A stretch of 55,217 nucleotides of DNA, taken from NCBI GenBank assembly GCA_017848055.1, contig JAGALZ010000056.1:1-55217 (forward strand), given 5' to 3'. A program made the translations under genes and the position numbers. Shown piece after piece: positions 23,961-33,443 of the stretch. This DNA is from Oscillospiraceae bacterium. Its GTDB lineage: Bacteria > Bacillota > Clostridia > Oscillospirales > Ruminococcaceae. Numbering within the stretch: the first letter of the stretch is position 1; the number at the start of each line of letters is the position of its first letter. Under the pieces are notes generated by a model. That model was given only the letters and a program-made list of their open reading frames with translations. It was not told where the DNA came from and did not search any database.

Positions 23961-25100
23961 ATGCTTAAAAGATTACTTACAATCGCAGTTACACTGGCAC
24001 TTTGCCTTACATACACTGCCTGCTCCGAGGACAGCTCCTCTTCGAAGGACAGCTCTTCAAAGGCTGATTCCTCGGTAGTTGACAGCTCTGTACCGGATTC
24101 TTCCGCAGCAGACAGCTCTGAACCGGATTCATCTGTACCGGACAGCTCCGAGCTGGAGTCGTCAGTGCCTGACAGCTCTGAGCCTGAGTCTTCTGTTCCG
24201 GACAGCTCTGAGCCTGACGCACCGACAGAGGAAGAGTCAGATATTACCCCTGCAATGTGGACTGCAACCACAAAGAGCGGAGAAACTATCTACTTCCTCG
24301 GCTCTATGCACGCTTTGAGCGATGACTGCTACCCACTCCCTGACGAAATCTGGAACGCATACAACAGCGCAGATGCTCTCGCTGTAGAGTGCGACATTAT
24401 CACAGCCGCACAGGATATGGAGCTTCAGCTTGATATGGTTTTCGGTATGATGTACCAGGACGGCTCCAAAATCCAGGACCACATCGAGCCCGAGCTTTTT
24501 GAGAATATGAAGTCGCTTCTTGATGAAAAGGGTATGTACCTTTCATTTTACGAGGTATATAACCCGATTATGTGGTCAACCCTCGTTGAAGAGGCTATGA
24601 TGCAGGATGCAGGTCTTAAGTCTGAACTTGGTATCGACGGTATTCTTATCCAGAAGGCACACGACGAAAACAAGACACTTATTGAGCTTGAAACTGTAGA
24701 GTCGCAGATGGATATCCTTTATGGTCAGCCTGACGAGCTTAATGTGTTTATGCTTGAAGGCTCCGTAATGTACTTTGAGGACCAGGTTGAGCTTCTGAAG
24801 GAAATGTACGAGTGCTGGAAGAAGGGTGACCTTGAAGGACTTATGGCAATCGACGAGGCTGAAATCGAAGACGAAGACGCTGAGGAAATCCCTGCCGACC
24901 TCCAGAAGATGATTGACGACTACAACTACCAGCTTATGGACGCAAGAAATGCAGGCATGGTTGAGAAGGCAATCGAAATGCTCGAAGGTGACCAGAGCGT
25001 GTTCTACGTTGTAGGTGCAGCACACTTCGGCGGCGAAACAGGACTTTTAGAGCAGCTTGAAAAGGCTGGCTATACACTCGAAAGAGTACAGTATAACTAA
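23961..25100 (+). CDS. TraB/GumN-family lipoprotein with Ser/Asp repeat linker
   Basis: This 379-residue lipoprotein has lipobox TACS (~19-22). An ~70-residue low-complexity linker of DSSE/PDSS units follows at ~24-92. The TraB/GumN domain then has IYFLGSMHALSDDCYPLP near its start and YVVGAAHFGGETGLL near its end, the two diagnostic GxxH motifs. This family is related to Tiki-type metalloproteases, but bacterial function is largely unknown. The gene is third in the NatAB-like operon, so it may act on or with the exporter at the cell surface. A bidirectional terminator follows. Confidence 0.85.
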   Translation: MLKRLLTIAVTLALCLTYTACSEDSSSSKDSSSKADSSVVDSSVPDSSAADSSEPDSSVPDSSELESSVPDSSEPESSVPDSSEPDAPTEEESDITPAMWTATTKSGETIYFLGSMHALSDDCYPLPDEIWNAYNSADALAVECDIITAAQDMELQLDMVFGMMYQDGSKIQDHIEPELFENMKSLLDEKGMYLSFYEVYNPIMWSTLVEEAMMQDAGLKSELGIDGILIQKAHDENKTLIELETVESQMDILYGQPDELNVFMLEGSVMYFEDQVELLKEMYECWKKGDLEGLMAIDEAEIEDEDAEEIPADLQKMIDDYNYQLMDARNAGMVEKAIEMLEGDQSVFYVVGAAHFGGETGLLEQLEKAGYTLERVQYN

Positions 25101-25127
25101 AACATAAATCCCCTCCGCAATAAAAAG

Positions 25128-25160
25128 CCCGTAGAAGAATTAACTTCTACGGGTTTTGTG
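25128..25160. terminator. Bidirectional terminator between TraB and zinc-ribbon genes
   Basis: A perfect 10-bp stem CCCGTAGAAG with a 6-nt loop has TTTTGTGTTT on the right and AAAAA on the left, which is a T-run for the leftward gene. Confidence 0.85.
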
Positions 25161-25171
25161 TTTAAAAAATA

Positions 25172-25666
25172 TTACATCTGGTTCTGCTGGAGCATCATCT
25201 GCTGTTGCTGGAGCATCATACGCTCACGCTCCAGACGCTCGCTGATGAGGTCGATGATAAGTTGACGGTATTCAGCTGTAAGCTCTTCGGTAGCGGAGAT
25301 AGGATACTTCTGAGCCATCTGGTAGAAGATACCCTGAACAGTCGTCTCGCTGCACTCGGTGCAGGTAGCACAAACCTGTGTAAGCTCCTTGAAGCACTTC
25401 TTGGAAAGTGAGTTTGTCATAGGCTTGAACTTCTCTTTAAGCTCCTTGAACTGCTCCTTTGTGATTTCTCTGCCCTTTTCACAGCCCGGGCAAGCGATGA
25501 AGTAGCCCTTTGTCTTCTTGAAAATAGGGATGTAGCTGATGTGTACTCTGAAAACAAGCTTTGAAAGATATTCAGGCTTGAAGCTTCCGCAGCTGGGACA
25601 CCACTGATATCCCATAATCTGCTTCTTCTTGAGTACGTTACCCCAACCGTAAACTATTGCTGCCAT
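25172..25666 (-). CDS. Zinc-ribbon protein with Gln/Met-rich tail
   Basis: This 164-residue protein has two pairs of cysteines, CPSCG (~23-27) and CPGCEKG (~59-65), which flank a short hydrophobic segment as in the zinc_ribbon_15 type. A further group, CATCTEC, lies around residue 98. The last ~20 residues are Arg/Met/Gln-rich (RERMMLQQQQMML). The function is unknown. It follows a conserved hypothetical gene by 21 bp with a GGGAGGAA site, so the two form an operon. Confidence 0.7.
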   Translation of the reverse strand: MAAIVYGWGNVLKKKQIMGYQWCPSCGSFKPEYLSKLVFRVHISYIPIFKKTKGYFIACPGCEKGREITKEQFKELKEKFKPMTNSLSKKCFKELTQVCATCTECSETTVQGIFYQMAQKYPISATEELTAEYRQLIIDLISERLERERMMLQQQQMMLQQNQM

Positions 25667-25687
25667 AAGTATTTCCTCCCAATAAAA

Positions 25688-26236
25688 CTATTTCAGAAAT
25701 TCAGTCAGAGCATCATCGCTCCATACCTGAACCTCAATATATCTTTCAGGACCCAAATCTCCCTCAGCATTCCATTCCTGCGGAAGACCGAACTCCTCAA
25801 TGACCTTAAGGATTTCCTCGTAGGTGTAAAGCTTACCTCTGTACGGACGGTCGTTATCATCTGTAAGAGGTCCGAAGTTCTGTGACATATCTCCGTATGT
25901 GAAGGTGATAGTGGATTTATCAAACTTTTCGATAGGAATCATAACGAATGCGCTGTTCTGATACCACTCGCTCAGCCACTTGCAGTATTCCACGACCATA
26001 TAGTGCGGCGAGGTACGCTTTGGCTTTCCGCCCATCTCGATAAACTTTTCATAAGCCATCTTTTCATACTGCCTGCGTCTTTTCATATAAAGCACATCTC
26101 GCTGTGCAGGCTGTGAATAAGGTCTTGACTCACGCATATCGAGCAGGATTTTCCTTGCCTCATCGTCCGAAAGGTCGGAAAGATTCTTAAACGGCCCTAT
26201 CGTCTTGTCATAATAGTGATAAAGATAAATTGCCAT
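25688..26236 (-). CDS. Conserved hypothetical protein
   Basis: The protein has ~182 residues without signal peptide or membrane segment. It starts MAIYLYHYYDKTIGPFKNLSDL and includes a basic stretch KRRRQYEKMAYEKF and a TFTYGDMS segment. I recall similar uncharacterised clostridial proteins but cannot assign a function. The ATG at 26236 is preferred, with AGGAGA upstream; a start at 26272 would add 12 residues. It leads the two-gene operon with the zinc-ribbon gene. Confidence 0.6.
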   Translation of the reverse strand: MAIYLYHYYDKTIGPFKNLSDLSDDEARKILLDMRESRPYSQPAQRDVLYMKRRRQYEKMAYEKFIEMGGKPKRTSPHYMVVEYCKWLSEWYQNSAFVMIPIEKFDKSTITFTYGDMSQNFGPLTDDNDRPYRGKLYTYEEILKVIEEFGLPQEWNAEGDLGPERYIEVQVWSDDALTEFLK

Positions 26237-26378
26237 AATAATGCTGTCTCCTAATGTTTCTCTAATTGCCATTATAGCATTTCACTTTAGTAAAATCAAG
26301 TGTTTGTTTGAAAGTTTGACAATTTCCTCAGTAAACAAATTTTTAATAAGCCGTATTTAGCAATTTTTTTAAAAACTA

Positions 26379-26407
26379 TTGTGCTTTTCAAAAAAAGGTA
26401 GTATACT
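26379..26407 (+). promoter_or_regulatory. Promoter of the NAD synthetase gene
   Basis: TTGTGC (26379-26384) and TATACT (26402-26407) are spaced by 17 bp, ~37 bp before the ATG. Confidence 0.55.
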
Positions 26408-26443
26408 TTACTTAGCAAAATATAACTTGAAGAGGTGTAATAT

Positions 26444-28345
26444 ATGAAGGACGGATTTGTGAAGGTAGCATCGTGCAGCCCGAAAATCAAAGTCTGCGAT
26501 GTAAAAAACAACGAAGCCGAGATTTTAAATCAGATTTTACTTGCAAGCGGCGAAGGCGCAGTTGTAATAGTTTTTCCGCAGCTTTGTCTTACAGGTGCAA
26601 CCTGCGGAGATATGTTTTTCTCGGATACTCTTCTGCGTGAGAGTATGGAGTCGATTAAAAGACTTGCAGATGCTTCAAAGGATATAAATGCAATCATCGC
26701 AGTAGGTATGCCCGTAAAGGCTAAGGGCAAGCTGTACGATTGCGTGGCAGTTTTGTGCAAGGGCGAAATCCGTGCATTTGTCCCAAGAACAATGCCCGAC
26801 GATAAGCTCTCAAGATGGTTTGAGTGCTACAGCGGCGGCTTTGAGGCAATCGGCAGCGAGCAGATTCTTATGACTCAGACAGTGTTTGAGTGTGAGGAGC
26901 TTGACGGGCTGAAAATCGGCTTTGAGGTAGGTTCTGATGCAAGTATTATGTCGGGCGTTTGTACAAAGCTTGTGTCACTCGGCGCAACTGTGATATGCAA
27001 TTGTTCAGCAGAGCCGGAGCTTGTCGGCAAGGATAAGGCGCTTAGAAAGCACCTGCTTACAGTTTCAAAGGAGCTTATCTGCGGATATATCTATGCAGGC
27101 GGCTGCGATGGCGAATCTACTACTGACTGTGCGTATGGTGCAACAAGAATAATCTGCGAAAACGGCAGGGAGCTTGCATCGTATGATGGCTTTATAAGCG
27201 GCGTTAAGGTTTCTGAGATTGATATAGACGCAATTGAAGCTTTACGAAGAAGGACCGGTCTTTTCTCCTCAACGAGCAGAGAGGACGGGGGAATGTTCCC
27301 GATGGCATTTTCTCTCGATGTTGCGGAAACTGCCCTTACAAGACCAATCGCAAAGAATCCGTTTGTCCCCGATGACAGCGTAGACAGAATGATAAGATGC
27401 AAGGAAGTCTTTGAAATCCAGGTGCAGGGCCTTAAAAAGAGAGTCGAGCATACTAATGCAAAATCGCTTGTTATCGGTATATCCGGCGGACTTGACTCAA
27501 CACTTGCACTCTTAGTTTGCGTAAAGACTATGGATGTTCTCAAAAGACCGAGAACGGATGTTATCGCAGTTACAATGCCATGCTTCGGCACAACAAAGAG
27601 AACACGCTCAAATGCTCAGATAATCTGCGAGCAGCTTGGTGTAACATTCCGTGAGGTAAATATCGCAGAATCCGTAAAACAGCATTTTGCAGACATTTCC
27701 CACGATATGAATGACCACAGCGTTGTGTTTGAAAATGCTCAGGCAAGAGAACGCACCCAGGTGCTTATGGACATCGCAAACGGTGTCGGCGGACTAGTAA
27801 TCGGAACGGGTGACCTTTCCGAGCTTGCACTCGGCTGGGCAACCTATAACGGCGACCAGATGTCAATGTACGGCGTAAATGCATCTGTCCCGAAAACGCT
27901 TGTGAGAGCACTTGTCGAAGACTATGCACATAGTTGTCCAGATGAGGTTTTGGAAAAGTCGCTTCTCGATGTCGTTGCAACACCCGTTTCACCGGAGCTG
28001 CTTCCGACCGACGAGAGTCAGAATTCAATGAACCAGAAAACCGAAGACCTCGTAGGCCCTTATGAGCTTCATGATTTCTTCCTTTTCTATGCAGTCAGAT
28101 TCGGTTTTGAGCCTAAGAAGATATATCGTATGGCTTGCTATGTCTTTGCCGACAGCTACGACAGCGAAACCATACTCAAATGGCTGAAAACCTTCTTCAG
28201 AAGATTCTTTGCCCAGCAGTTCAAGCGTTCCTGCCTACCGGACGGTGCAAAGGTCGGTTCTGTCAGCCTCTCGCCGAGAGGGGATTTGTCAATGCCGTCA
28301 GATGCGGTATCGTCACTCTGGCTTTCACAGCTTGAAAATCTATAG
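26444..28345 (+). CDS. nadE: Two-domain NAD+ synthetase with degenerate glutaminase domain
   Basis: This 633-residue protein has the layout of glutamine-dependent NAD synthetases: a nitrilase-like amidase domain (~1-280) and an NAD synthetase domain (~320-620) with the PP-loop GISGGLDS. The synthetase half appears intact and should amidate deamido-NAD with ATP. The amidase triad is not conserved. The expected Glu in FPEL is Gln46 (FPQLC), the expected Lys in VPK is Arg115 (VPRTM), and the expected Cys in EICED is Gly163 (EVGSD). Other family text survives (GESTTDCAYG). The enzyme therefore probably uses free ammonia. It is a single gene with its own promoter and terminator. Confidence 0.9.
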   Translation: MKDGFVKVASCSPKIKVCDVKNNEAEILNQILLASGEGAVVIVFPQLCLTGATCGDMFFSDTLLRESMESIKRLADASKDINAIIAVGMPVKAKGKLYDCVAVLCKGEIRAFVPRTMPDDKLSRWFECYSGGFEAIGSEQILMTQTVFECEELDGLKIGFEVGSDASIMSGVCTKLVSLGATVICNCSAEPELVGKDKALRKHLLTVSKELICGYIYAGGCDGESTTDCAYGATRIICENGRELASYDGFISGVKVSEIDIDAIEALRRRTGLFSSTSREDGGMFPMAFSLDVAETALTRPIAKNPFVPDDSVDRMIRCKEVFEIQVQGLKKRVEHTNAKSLVIGISGGLDSTLALLVCVKTMDVLKRPRTDVIAVTMPCFGTTKRTRSNAQIICEQLGVTFREVNIAESVKQHFADISHDMNDHSVVFENAQARERTQVLMDIANGVGGLVIGTGDLSELALGWATYNGDQMSMYGVNASVPKTLVRALVEDYAHSCPDEVLEKSLLDVVATPVSPELLPTDESQNSMNQKTEDLVGPYELHDFFLFYAVRFGFEPKKIYRMACYVFADSYDSETILKWLKTFFRRFFAQQFKRSCLPDGAKVGSVSLSPRGDLSMPSDAVSSLWLSQLENL

Positions 28346-28358
28346 ATATTTACAGTAT

Positions 28359-28399
28359 AAAAAGAGAACTCCCTCGTTTTTGAGGGAGTTCTCTTTTTT
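28359..28399. terminator. Bidirectional terminator between nadE and the EF-G paralogue
   Basis: A stem of about 16 bp (AAAAGAGAACTCCCTC and its complement) with a 6-nt loop ends in TTTTTT. It is A-rich on the left, so it works for both convergent genes. Confidence 0.9.
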
Positions 28400-28433
28400 A
28401 GAAAGTAGGTATATTATGAAGAAAGTAAATCTC

Positions 28434-30542
28434 TTATGCGTTGTTAATGGAAGCGTACTTTGCGATAACGCCTGCAACGAGATGTCCCGGAAGCTGCTCA
28501 TAGCGGAGCTTTTCAAATGTGAAATAGCCTCTGCCCTGAGTCATCTGACGGAGAAGGAGAACAAAGTCTGTCATTTCGCTCATAGGAACCTCAGCAACGA
28601 TTTCTGTAAGTCCCTTCTTGTCAGCAGGATTCATACCGAGAACTCTGCCACGACGCTTGTTCAGCTCGCCCATCATATCGCCCGTGTTTTCATCAGGAAC
28701 ACAAACGTTAAGTGCACCGATTGGCTCTAAGAGAACAGGGTCTGCCTGAGGGATACCGTCCTTGAAAGCGAGTGAAGCGGCAATCTTGAATGCCATTTCA
28801 GACGAGTCAACAGGGTGGTAAGAACCGTCAACAAGGATAGCCTTAAGACCTACAACAGGGAAGCCTGCCAAAAGTCCCTTCTTTGTGCAGTCCTGAAGTC
28901 CCTTTTCAACAGCAGGGAAGTAGTTCTTAGGAACAGCACCGCCGAATACTCTCTCTTCGAATACAAGCTCGTCGGATACGCATGGCTCAAATTCAATCCA
29001 AACGTCACCGTACTGACCGTGGCCGCCCGACTGTTTCTTGTGTCTGCCCTGAACCTTAACCTTCTTGCGGATAGTTTCACGGTAAGAAATCTTAGGAACG
29101 TCGGTAACAATCTCAACACCAAAGGTATCCTTGAGTCTGCCTGCAACTGAGTCGAGGTGCAGACCGCCGAGTGTCGAGAGAATCATTTCATTTGTAGATG
29201 TATCAAGTTCGTAAGCAAGAGTCAAATCTTCTTCAAGAAGTCTTGCCATAGCGGAAGAAATCTTGCTTTCGTCGCCCTGCTTCTTTGCACTGATAGCCAT
29301 GTTGTAGCAAGGCTTCGGGAATGTAATCTTTTCAAGCGAAACTACATTTGCACTGTCGCAGATAGTATCGTTTGTGTTAACGTTCATCTTTGTGGCAACA
29401 ACGATATCACCTGCCTCTGCAGCTACCATATCAATCTGCTTCTTACCAACAAGAGTAATAAGCTTGCCGACCTTTTCGGCCTCGCCGGTTGTTGCATTGA
29501 TAACGTCCTTGCCCGAGGTAAGAGTACCGCTGTAAACTCTGATGAAGGACATCTTTCCTACAAACGGGTCAGCGATTGTCTTGAATACGAATGCACAAAG
29601 AGGCTCGCTCTTAGCACACTTAATCTCTACGATGTCATCGCCGCTTACAGCTTCGATAACGTCATCGTCGCTCTGGCTCGGAACAAGCAGGCAAAGCTCC
29701 TTGAGAAGCATATCAACACCTGCAAGAGTTGTTGAGGATACGCATGTTACAGGAGTGATGATACCCGACTTCATACCGTTATGTATACCGTCGATAAGCT
29801 CCTTCTGTGTGAAAGCTTCACCCGAGAAGAACTTTTCGAAGAGTGCTTCGTCTGTTTCGGCAACAGCTTCGGAAACCGCTTCAACAAGACCGTCGATACG
29901 GTATTCCATCTTTGCGGAGATTTCAGCTGTAGGCATATCTGTCTCAACAGCGTTGCCCTTTTCGTCATACTTGTAAGCCTTCATCTCGATGAGGTTTACA
30001 TATGAAACAATCTTTCTGTCAGCAATTACAGGAACAACTACAGGACAAACTGTAGGGCCGAATTCAGCCTTTAGCTGAGTAAGCACATTGTTGAAGTTTG
30101 CGTTGTCGTCGTCAAGCTTTGTAACAACAAACATCTTAGGCTTCTTAAGCTCTGTTGCGCAGTCGTAAGCCTTGTGTGTACCAACCTTTACGCCCGACTT
30201 ACCGGAAACTGTGATAACTGCACAGTCGCAGGCTGCAATACCTTCTGTCATACCGCTTGCGTAGTCAAAAAGACCAGGTGTGTCAAGAAGATTTATCTTC
30301 AGCTCGTCAAGTCCAAGACCTGCATTTGCTGTTTCAAATGTAGCAAGGGAAGTGTAAACTGAGCACTTTCTCTTGATTTCGTCAGCGTTGTAGTCACATA
30401 CGGTATTTCCGTCAATGACCTTACCGAGTCTGTCGGTAGCACCGCATTTATAAAGCAAAGCCTCTGCAAGTGAGGTCTTTCCTGAACCCGAGTGACCTGC
30501 AATAGCTATGTTTTTAATTTTACTGTGTTCGTAGTTTTTCAT
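28434..30542 (-). CDS. Elongation factor G-like translational GTPase (EF-G paralogue)
   Basis: This 702-residue GTPase has the five-domain EF-G layout. G1 reads AGHSGSGKTS, instead of the AHIDAGKTT form of canonical EF-G. G3 is DTPG and G4 is TKLD rather than NKxD. RQMTQGRGYFTFE near the C-terminus is a domain V block. These differences and DRLGKVIDGNT place it in the EF-G-like/EF-G2 paralogue group found in Firmicutes rather than the main fusA, which normally sits with rpsL/rpsG. The role is uncertain; translocation or ribosome recycling under special conditions is possible. It has its own promoter at 30621-30649. Confidence 0.87.
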   Translation of the reverse strand: MKNYEHSKIKNIAIAGHSGSGKTSLAEALLYKCGATDRLGKVIDGNTVCDYNADEIKRKCSVYTSLATFETANAGLGLDELKINLLDTPGLFDYASGMTEGIAACDCAVITVSGKSGVKVGTHKAYDCATELKKPKMFVVTKLDDDNANFNNVLTQLKAEFGPTVCPVVVPVIADRKIVSYVNLIEMKAYKYDEKGNAVETDMPTAEISAKMEYRIDGLVEAVSEAVAETDEALFEKFFSGEAFTQKELIDGIHNGMKSGIITPVTCVSSTTLAGVDMLLKELCLLVPSQSDDDVIEAVSGDDIVEIKCAKSEPLCAFVFKTIADPFVGKMSFIRVYSGTLTSGKDVINATTGEAEKVGKLITLVGKKQIDMVAAEAGDIVVATKMNVNTNDTICDSANVVSLEKITFPKPCYNMAISAKKQGDESKISSAMARLLEEDLTLAYELDTSTNEMILSTLGGLHLDSVAGRLKDTFGVEIVTDVPKISYRETIRKKVKVQGRHKKQSGGHGQYGDVWIEFEPCVSDELVFEERVFGGAVPKNYFPAVEKGLQDCTKKGLLAGFPVVGLKAILVDGSYHPVDSSEMAFKIAASLAFKDGIPQADPVLLEPIGALNVCVPDENTGDMMGELNKRRGRVLGMNPADKKGLTEIVAEVPMSEMTDFVLLLRQMTQGRGYFTFEKLRYEQLPGHLVAGVIAKYASINNA

Positions 30543-30620
30543 TGAGTTTCTCCCCAGTCTGTGTGAAATTAAGCTTGCTGATTATTCAAAATGCTTAAAA
30601 ATAATCAACTGCACGAACTA

Positions 30621-30649
30621 ATTATATAACATTTTCACATAGATTTCAA
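30621..30649 (-). promoter_or_regulatory. Promoter of the EF-G paralogue
   Basis: On the minus strand, TTGAAA (30644-30649) and TATAAT (30621-30626) are 17 bp apart; the leader is ~75 nt. Confidence 0.7.
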
Positions 30650-30688
30650 TGCCTTGGAGTATTGTTTACAATTTGTTAATATAAAGGC

Positions 30689-33289
30689 TCATATTTTGCT
30701 TATAACAATGCCGACAGCAGATGCTCCGAAGGATAGGATTACAGCCGCCGCAAGCTCCTTCCATGCCGGCAGAACCGTCTTGAACACCACCTGAAGAGGC
30801 GGCAGGAAAACAATTGCAATAAGGCATAAAAGCGACACTCCGACAGATAAAAGCATGAACGGATTTGAAAGGTGCTTTACTGTCAGTATGTTTTTTTCTT
30901 CACTCTTACACTCAAAAACGTGCACAAGCTGTGACATAACAAGCGTGATAAGTGCGCAGGTTCTTGCTACTTCGATGCTCTGTGAAAGATGAAGAGTAAG
31001 AACAAAGCAGCCGAGTGTGAAAATACCGATAAGAAGACCACGGAACACAATTCTTGTCATAAGTCCGTCCGAGAAAAAGCTCTCATCAGCTCTTCTCGGC
31101 TTTTTGCGCATAACACTTTCCTCGGTAGGTTCCTGGCTCAGGGAAATTGCAGGCAGGGAGTCTGTAACAAGATTTACAAAAAGAAGCTGAATCGGCAATA
31201 GCACAACCGGCAGGCCGAGAATTATTCCGAAAAGCATCGTCATAATTTCGCCTATGTTGCAGGAGATAAGATATCTTACGGTTTTTCGGATGTTTGCATA
31301 TATGGTGCGTCCCTGCTGTACAGCACTTACGAGCGTTGCAAAGTTATCATCAAGCAGAATAACATTCGCCGCATTTTTGGTAACATCAGTTCCCGAAATA
31401 CCCATTGCAACACCAATATCCGCCTCTTTCACGGCGGGTGCATCATTTACTCCGTCACCTGTCATTGCAACAATATCGCCCCTTGACTTGAACGCTCTGA
31501 CAATTCTCAGCTTGTCGGCAGGGCTTACCCTTGCAAATACCGAAATCTTGTCTAGCAAATCGTCAAGCTCTGTGTCGGTGAGTGCAGAAAGTTCCTCGCC
31601 AGTGAGTGCAATATCTCCGCTGTGGAAAATACCAGCCTGCTTTGCGATTTCGATTGCTGTGAGCTTGTGGTCGCCGGTAATCATAACAGTTCTTATATGA
31701 GCCTTAGAGCAAAGCTTCACAGCCTCTTTCGCCTCAGGACGTGGCGGGTCAAGCATACCCATAAAGCCCAGGAATATCGTCTTGTTTTCCTGCCTTACCG
31801 CAAACGCAATAACCCTCAGAGCCTGGGAAGCCAGCTGTTCGCTCCTTTTCAGCAAAAGCTCCGAGTCCTTTCTTTCAAGCTGCTTTATGCCGTCCGAAAG
31901 ACGTACATATCCGCATTGCTTCAGTATTACATCACTTGCACCCTTGATGAAGCAGTATTCTTTTTCACCAAGCTTTGCGGTAACAGACATCTGCCTTGCT
32001 TCGCTTTCAAAAGGAATTTCCGAAAGCCTTACCGCCGAAAGTTCTCCGACAGTAACTCCGCCCTTTGCAGCCGCAATAAGCATCGCAATTTCCGTAGGGT
32101 CGCCAAAAGCCTCGTATTCGCCTTTTTTTCTGCCACCTGCCGATATGCTTGCATTGTTGCAGATGACCGAGCAGATGAGAAGCTCCCTTATCGCAGAAAC
32201 ATCGGAGCCTATCGATGACAGAATTTGTCCTTTCTTTGAAAGACCGCTTCCTGTCACAGAAAACTCATTTTCGGCGGTTACGATTTTTGTAACAGTCATC
32301 TTGTTTTCGGTGATTGTTCCCGTTTTGTCTGAGCATATTACCGACGCACAGCCGAGCGTTTCGACACTGTGCAGCTTGTGAACAAATGCCTGACGCTTGA
32401 GCATCCGCCTTACAGCAAGAGCAAGCGCAATGGTAACTGTAGCAGGAAGTCCCTCAGGGATTGCGGCAATCGCTATCGAAAGTGCAGTCATGAGCATAGA
32501 AAACGGCTCGAATCCGTAGATTAGTCCAACTGCGAACACAATAACACACACGCCGACACAGATAAGGGATAACACCTTTCCGAGCTGTGCAAGCCTCTTT
32601 TGCAGAGGTGTCTGTCCCTCTTCGATATTTTCGAGCATATCCGAAACCTTGCCCATCTGAGTGTCTTTACCTGTCAGCGCAACCTCGCAGGTCGCTCTTC
32701 CTCTGAGAACTGTCGTGCCCATGTAAACGGCAAAAGGCAGGTTGAGTGCATCACAGCCGGTTTCATTCTGACGTTCTCTTTTTTCTGCGCCGACAGTTTC
32801 ACCCGTAAGCATCGATTCGTCGCAGGAAAGCCTCTGCATAGACAGAATAAAGCAGTCAGCAGGAATTCTGTCACCCGCCTCAAGCTCTATAACATCACCC
32901 CTCACAAGCTGTGAAGCAGGGAGTGTCTGAAGATATCCGTCACGATAAACCTTAGCTGTCGGAGCAGTCATCTCACGAAGTGCTTCGAGCGTCTTTTCCG
33001 TGCGGTATTCCTGAACGAATCCGATTGCAGAGTTGATAAGTACAATAAGCAGTATCGTCACGGAATCATACATTTCTCCGAGTAGTGCCGATATAACCGC
33101 CGCTGCAAGAAGTATCAGAACCATGACATCACGGAACTGATTTACGAAAATCCCCGAAAGCTTCTTTTCCTGCGGCTGAGAAAGGATATTTTCACCCTCG
33201 CATTCAAGCCTTCTTTCAGCTTCCTCCTGAGGAAGTCCGAGCTGTTTTTTCTCTTCGGTCGGTATCTCTTTTACAAAGTATTCAAGCAT
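30689..33289 (-). CDS. P-type cation ATPase, Ca2+-transporting type (P2A-like)
   Basis: This 866-residue pump has an N-terminal cation-ATPase region, the actuator motif TGE (LTGETVGAEK) and the M4 cation site PEGLPATV. The phosphorylated Asp321 lies in CSDKTGTITENKM, followed by ATP-binding blocks (FIKGASD, MLDPPRPEAKEA), the hinge TGDGVNDAPAV and an M6 segment NLVTDSLPA. About ten membrane helices are visible. PEGLP in M4 and the M6 text fit SERCA-like calcium pumps, exporting Ca2+ from the cytoplasm. The start has GGAGGA. A second, different pump of this class is encoded at 44009. Mn2+ or other divalent transport cannot be excluded. Confidence 0.88.
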   Translation of the reverse strand: MLEYFVKEIPTEEKKQLGLPQEEAERRLECEGENILSQPQEKKLSGIFVNQFRDVMVLILLAAAVISALLGEMYDSVTILLIVLINSAIGFVQEYRTEKTLEALREMTAPTAKVYRDGYLQTLPASQLVRGDVIELEAGDRIPADCFILSMQRLSCDESMLTGETVGAEKRERQNETGCDALNLPFAVYMGTTVLRGRATCEVALTGKDTQMGKVSDMLENIEEGQTPLQKRLAQLGKVLSLICVGVCVIVFAVGLIYGFEPFSMLMTALSIAIAAIPEGLPATVTIALALAVRRMLKRQAFVHKLHSVETLGCASVICSDKTGTITENKMTVTKIVTAENEFSVTGSGLSKKGQILSSIGSDVSAIRELLICSVICNNASISAGGRKKGEYEAFGDPTEIAMLIAAAKGGVTVGELSAVRLSEIPFESEARQMSVTAKLGEKEYCFIKGASDVILKQCGYVRLSDGIKQLERKDSELLLKRSEQLASQALRVIAFAVRQENKTIFLGFMGMLDPPRPEAKEAVKLCSKAHIRTVMITGDHKLTAIEIAKQAGIFHSGDIALTGEELSALTDTELDDLLDKISVFARVSPADKLRIVRAFKSRGDIVAMTGDGVNDAPAVKEADIGVAMGISGTDVTKNAANVILLDDNFATLVSAVQQGRTIYANIRKTVRYLISCNIGEIMTMLFGIILGLPVVLLPIQLLFVNLVTDSLPAISLSQEPTEESVMRKKPRRADESFFSDGLMTRIVFRGLLIGIFTLGCFVLTLHLSQSIEVARTCALITLVMSQLVHVFECKSEEKNILTVKHLSNPFMLLSVGVSLLCLIAIVFLPPLQVVFKTVLPAWKELAAAVILSFGASAVGIVISKI

Positions 33290-33443
33290 AGCTATCCTCC
33301 GTTTCGTTTTTGTGTCCTTAAAATATATGTAGACAAGTAAGAGTTAATGCCAAAGCGGCGGCGTGTCGTATTCTGCGAAAATGCATACTATAAATTAGGT
33401 CCATATTTCTGGATACAATCTTAACGAAAAGGAAATGCCTTAT

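Noticed and set aside
24020..24230. Tandem-repeat DNA in the TraB/GumN gene
   Set aside because: The repeats encode an in-frame Ser/Asp lipoprotein linker with mixed codons. They are not CRISPR-like or minisatellite units with spacers.
28209..28730. Rightward frame overlapping the end of nadE and of the EF-G gene
   Set aside because: It crosses a strong terminator and lies opposite a well-supported GTPase gene, so it is a shadow.
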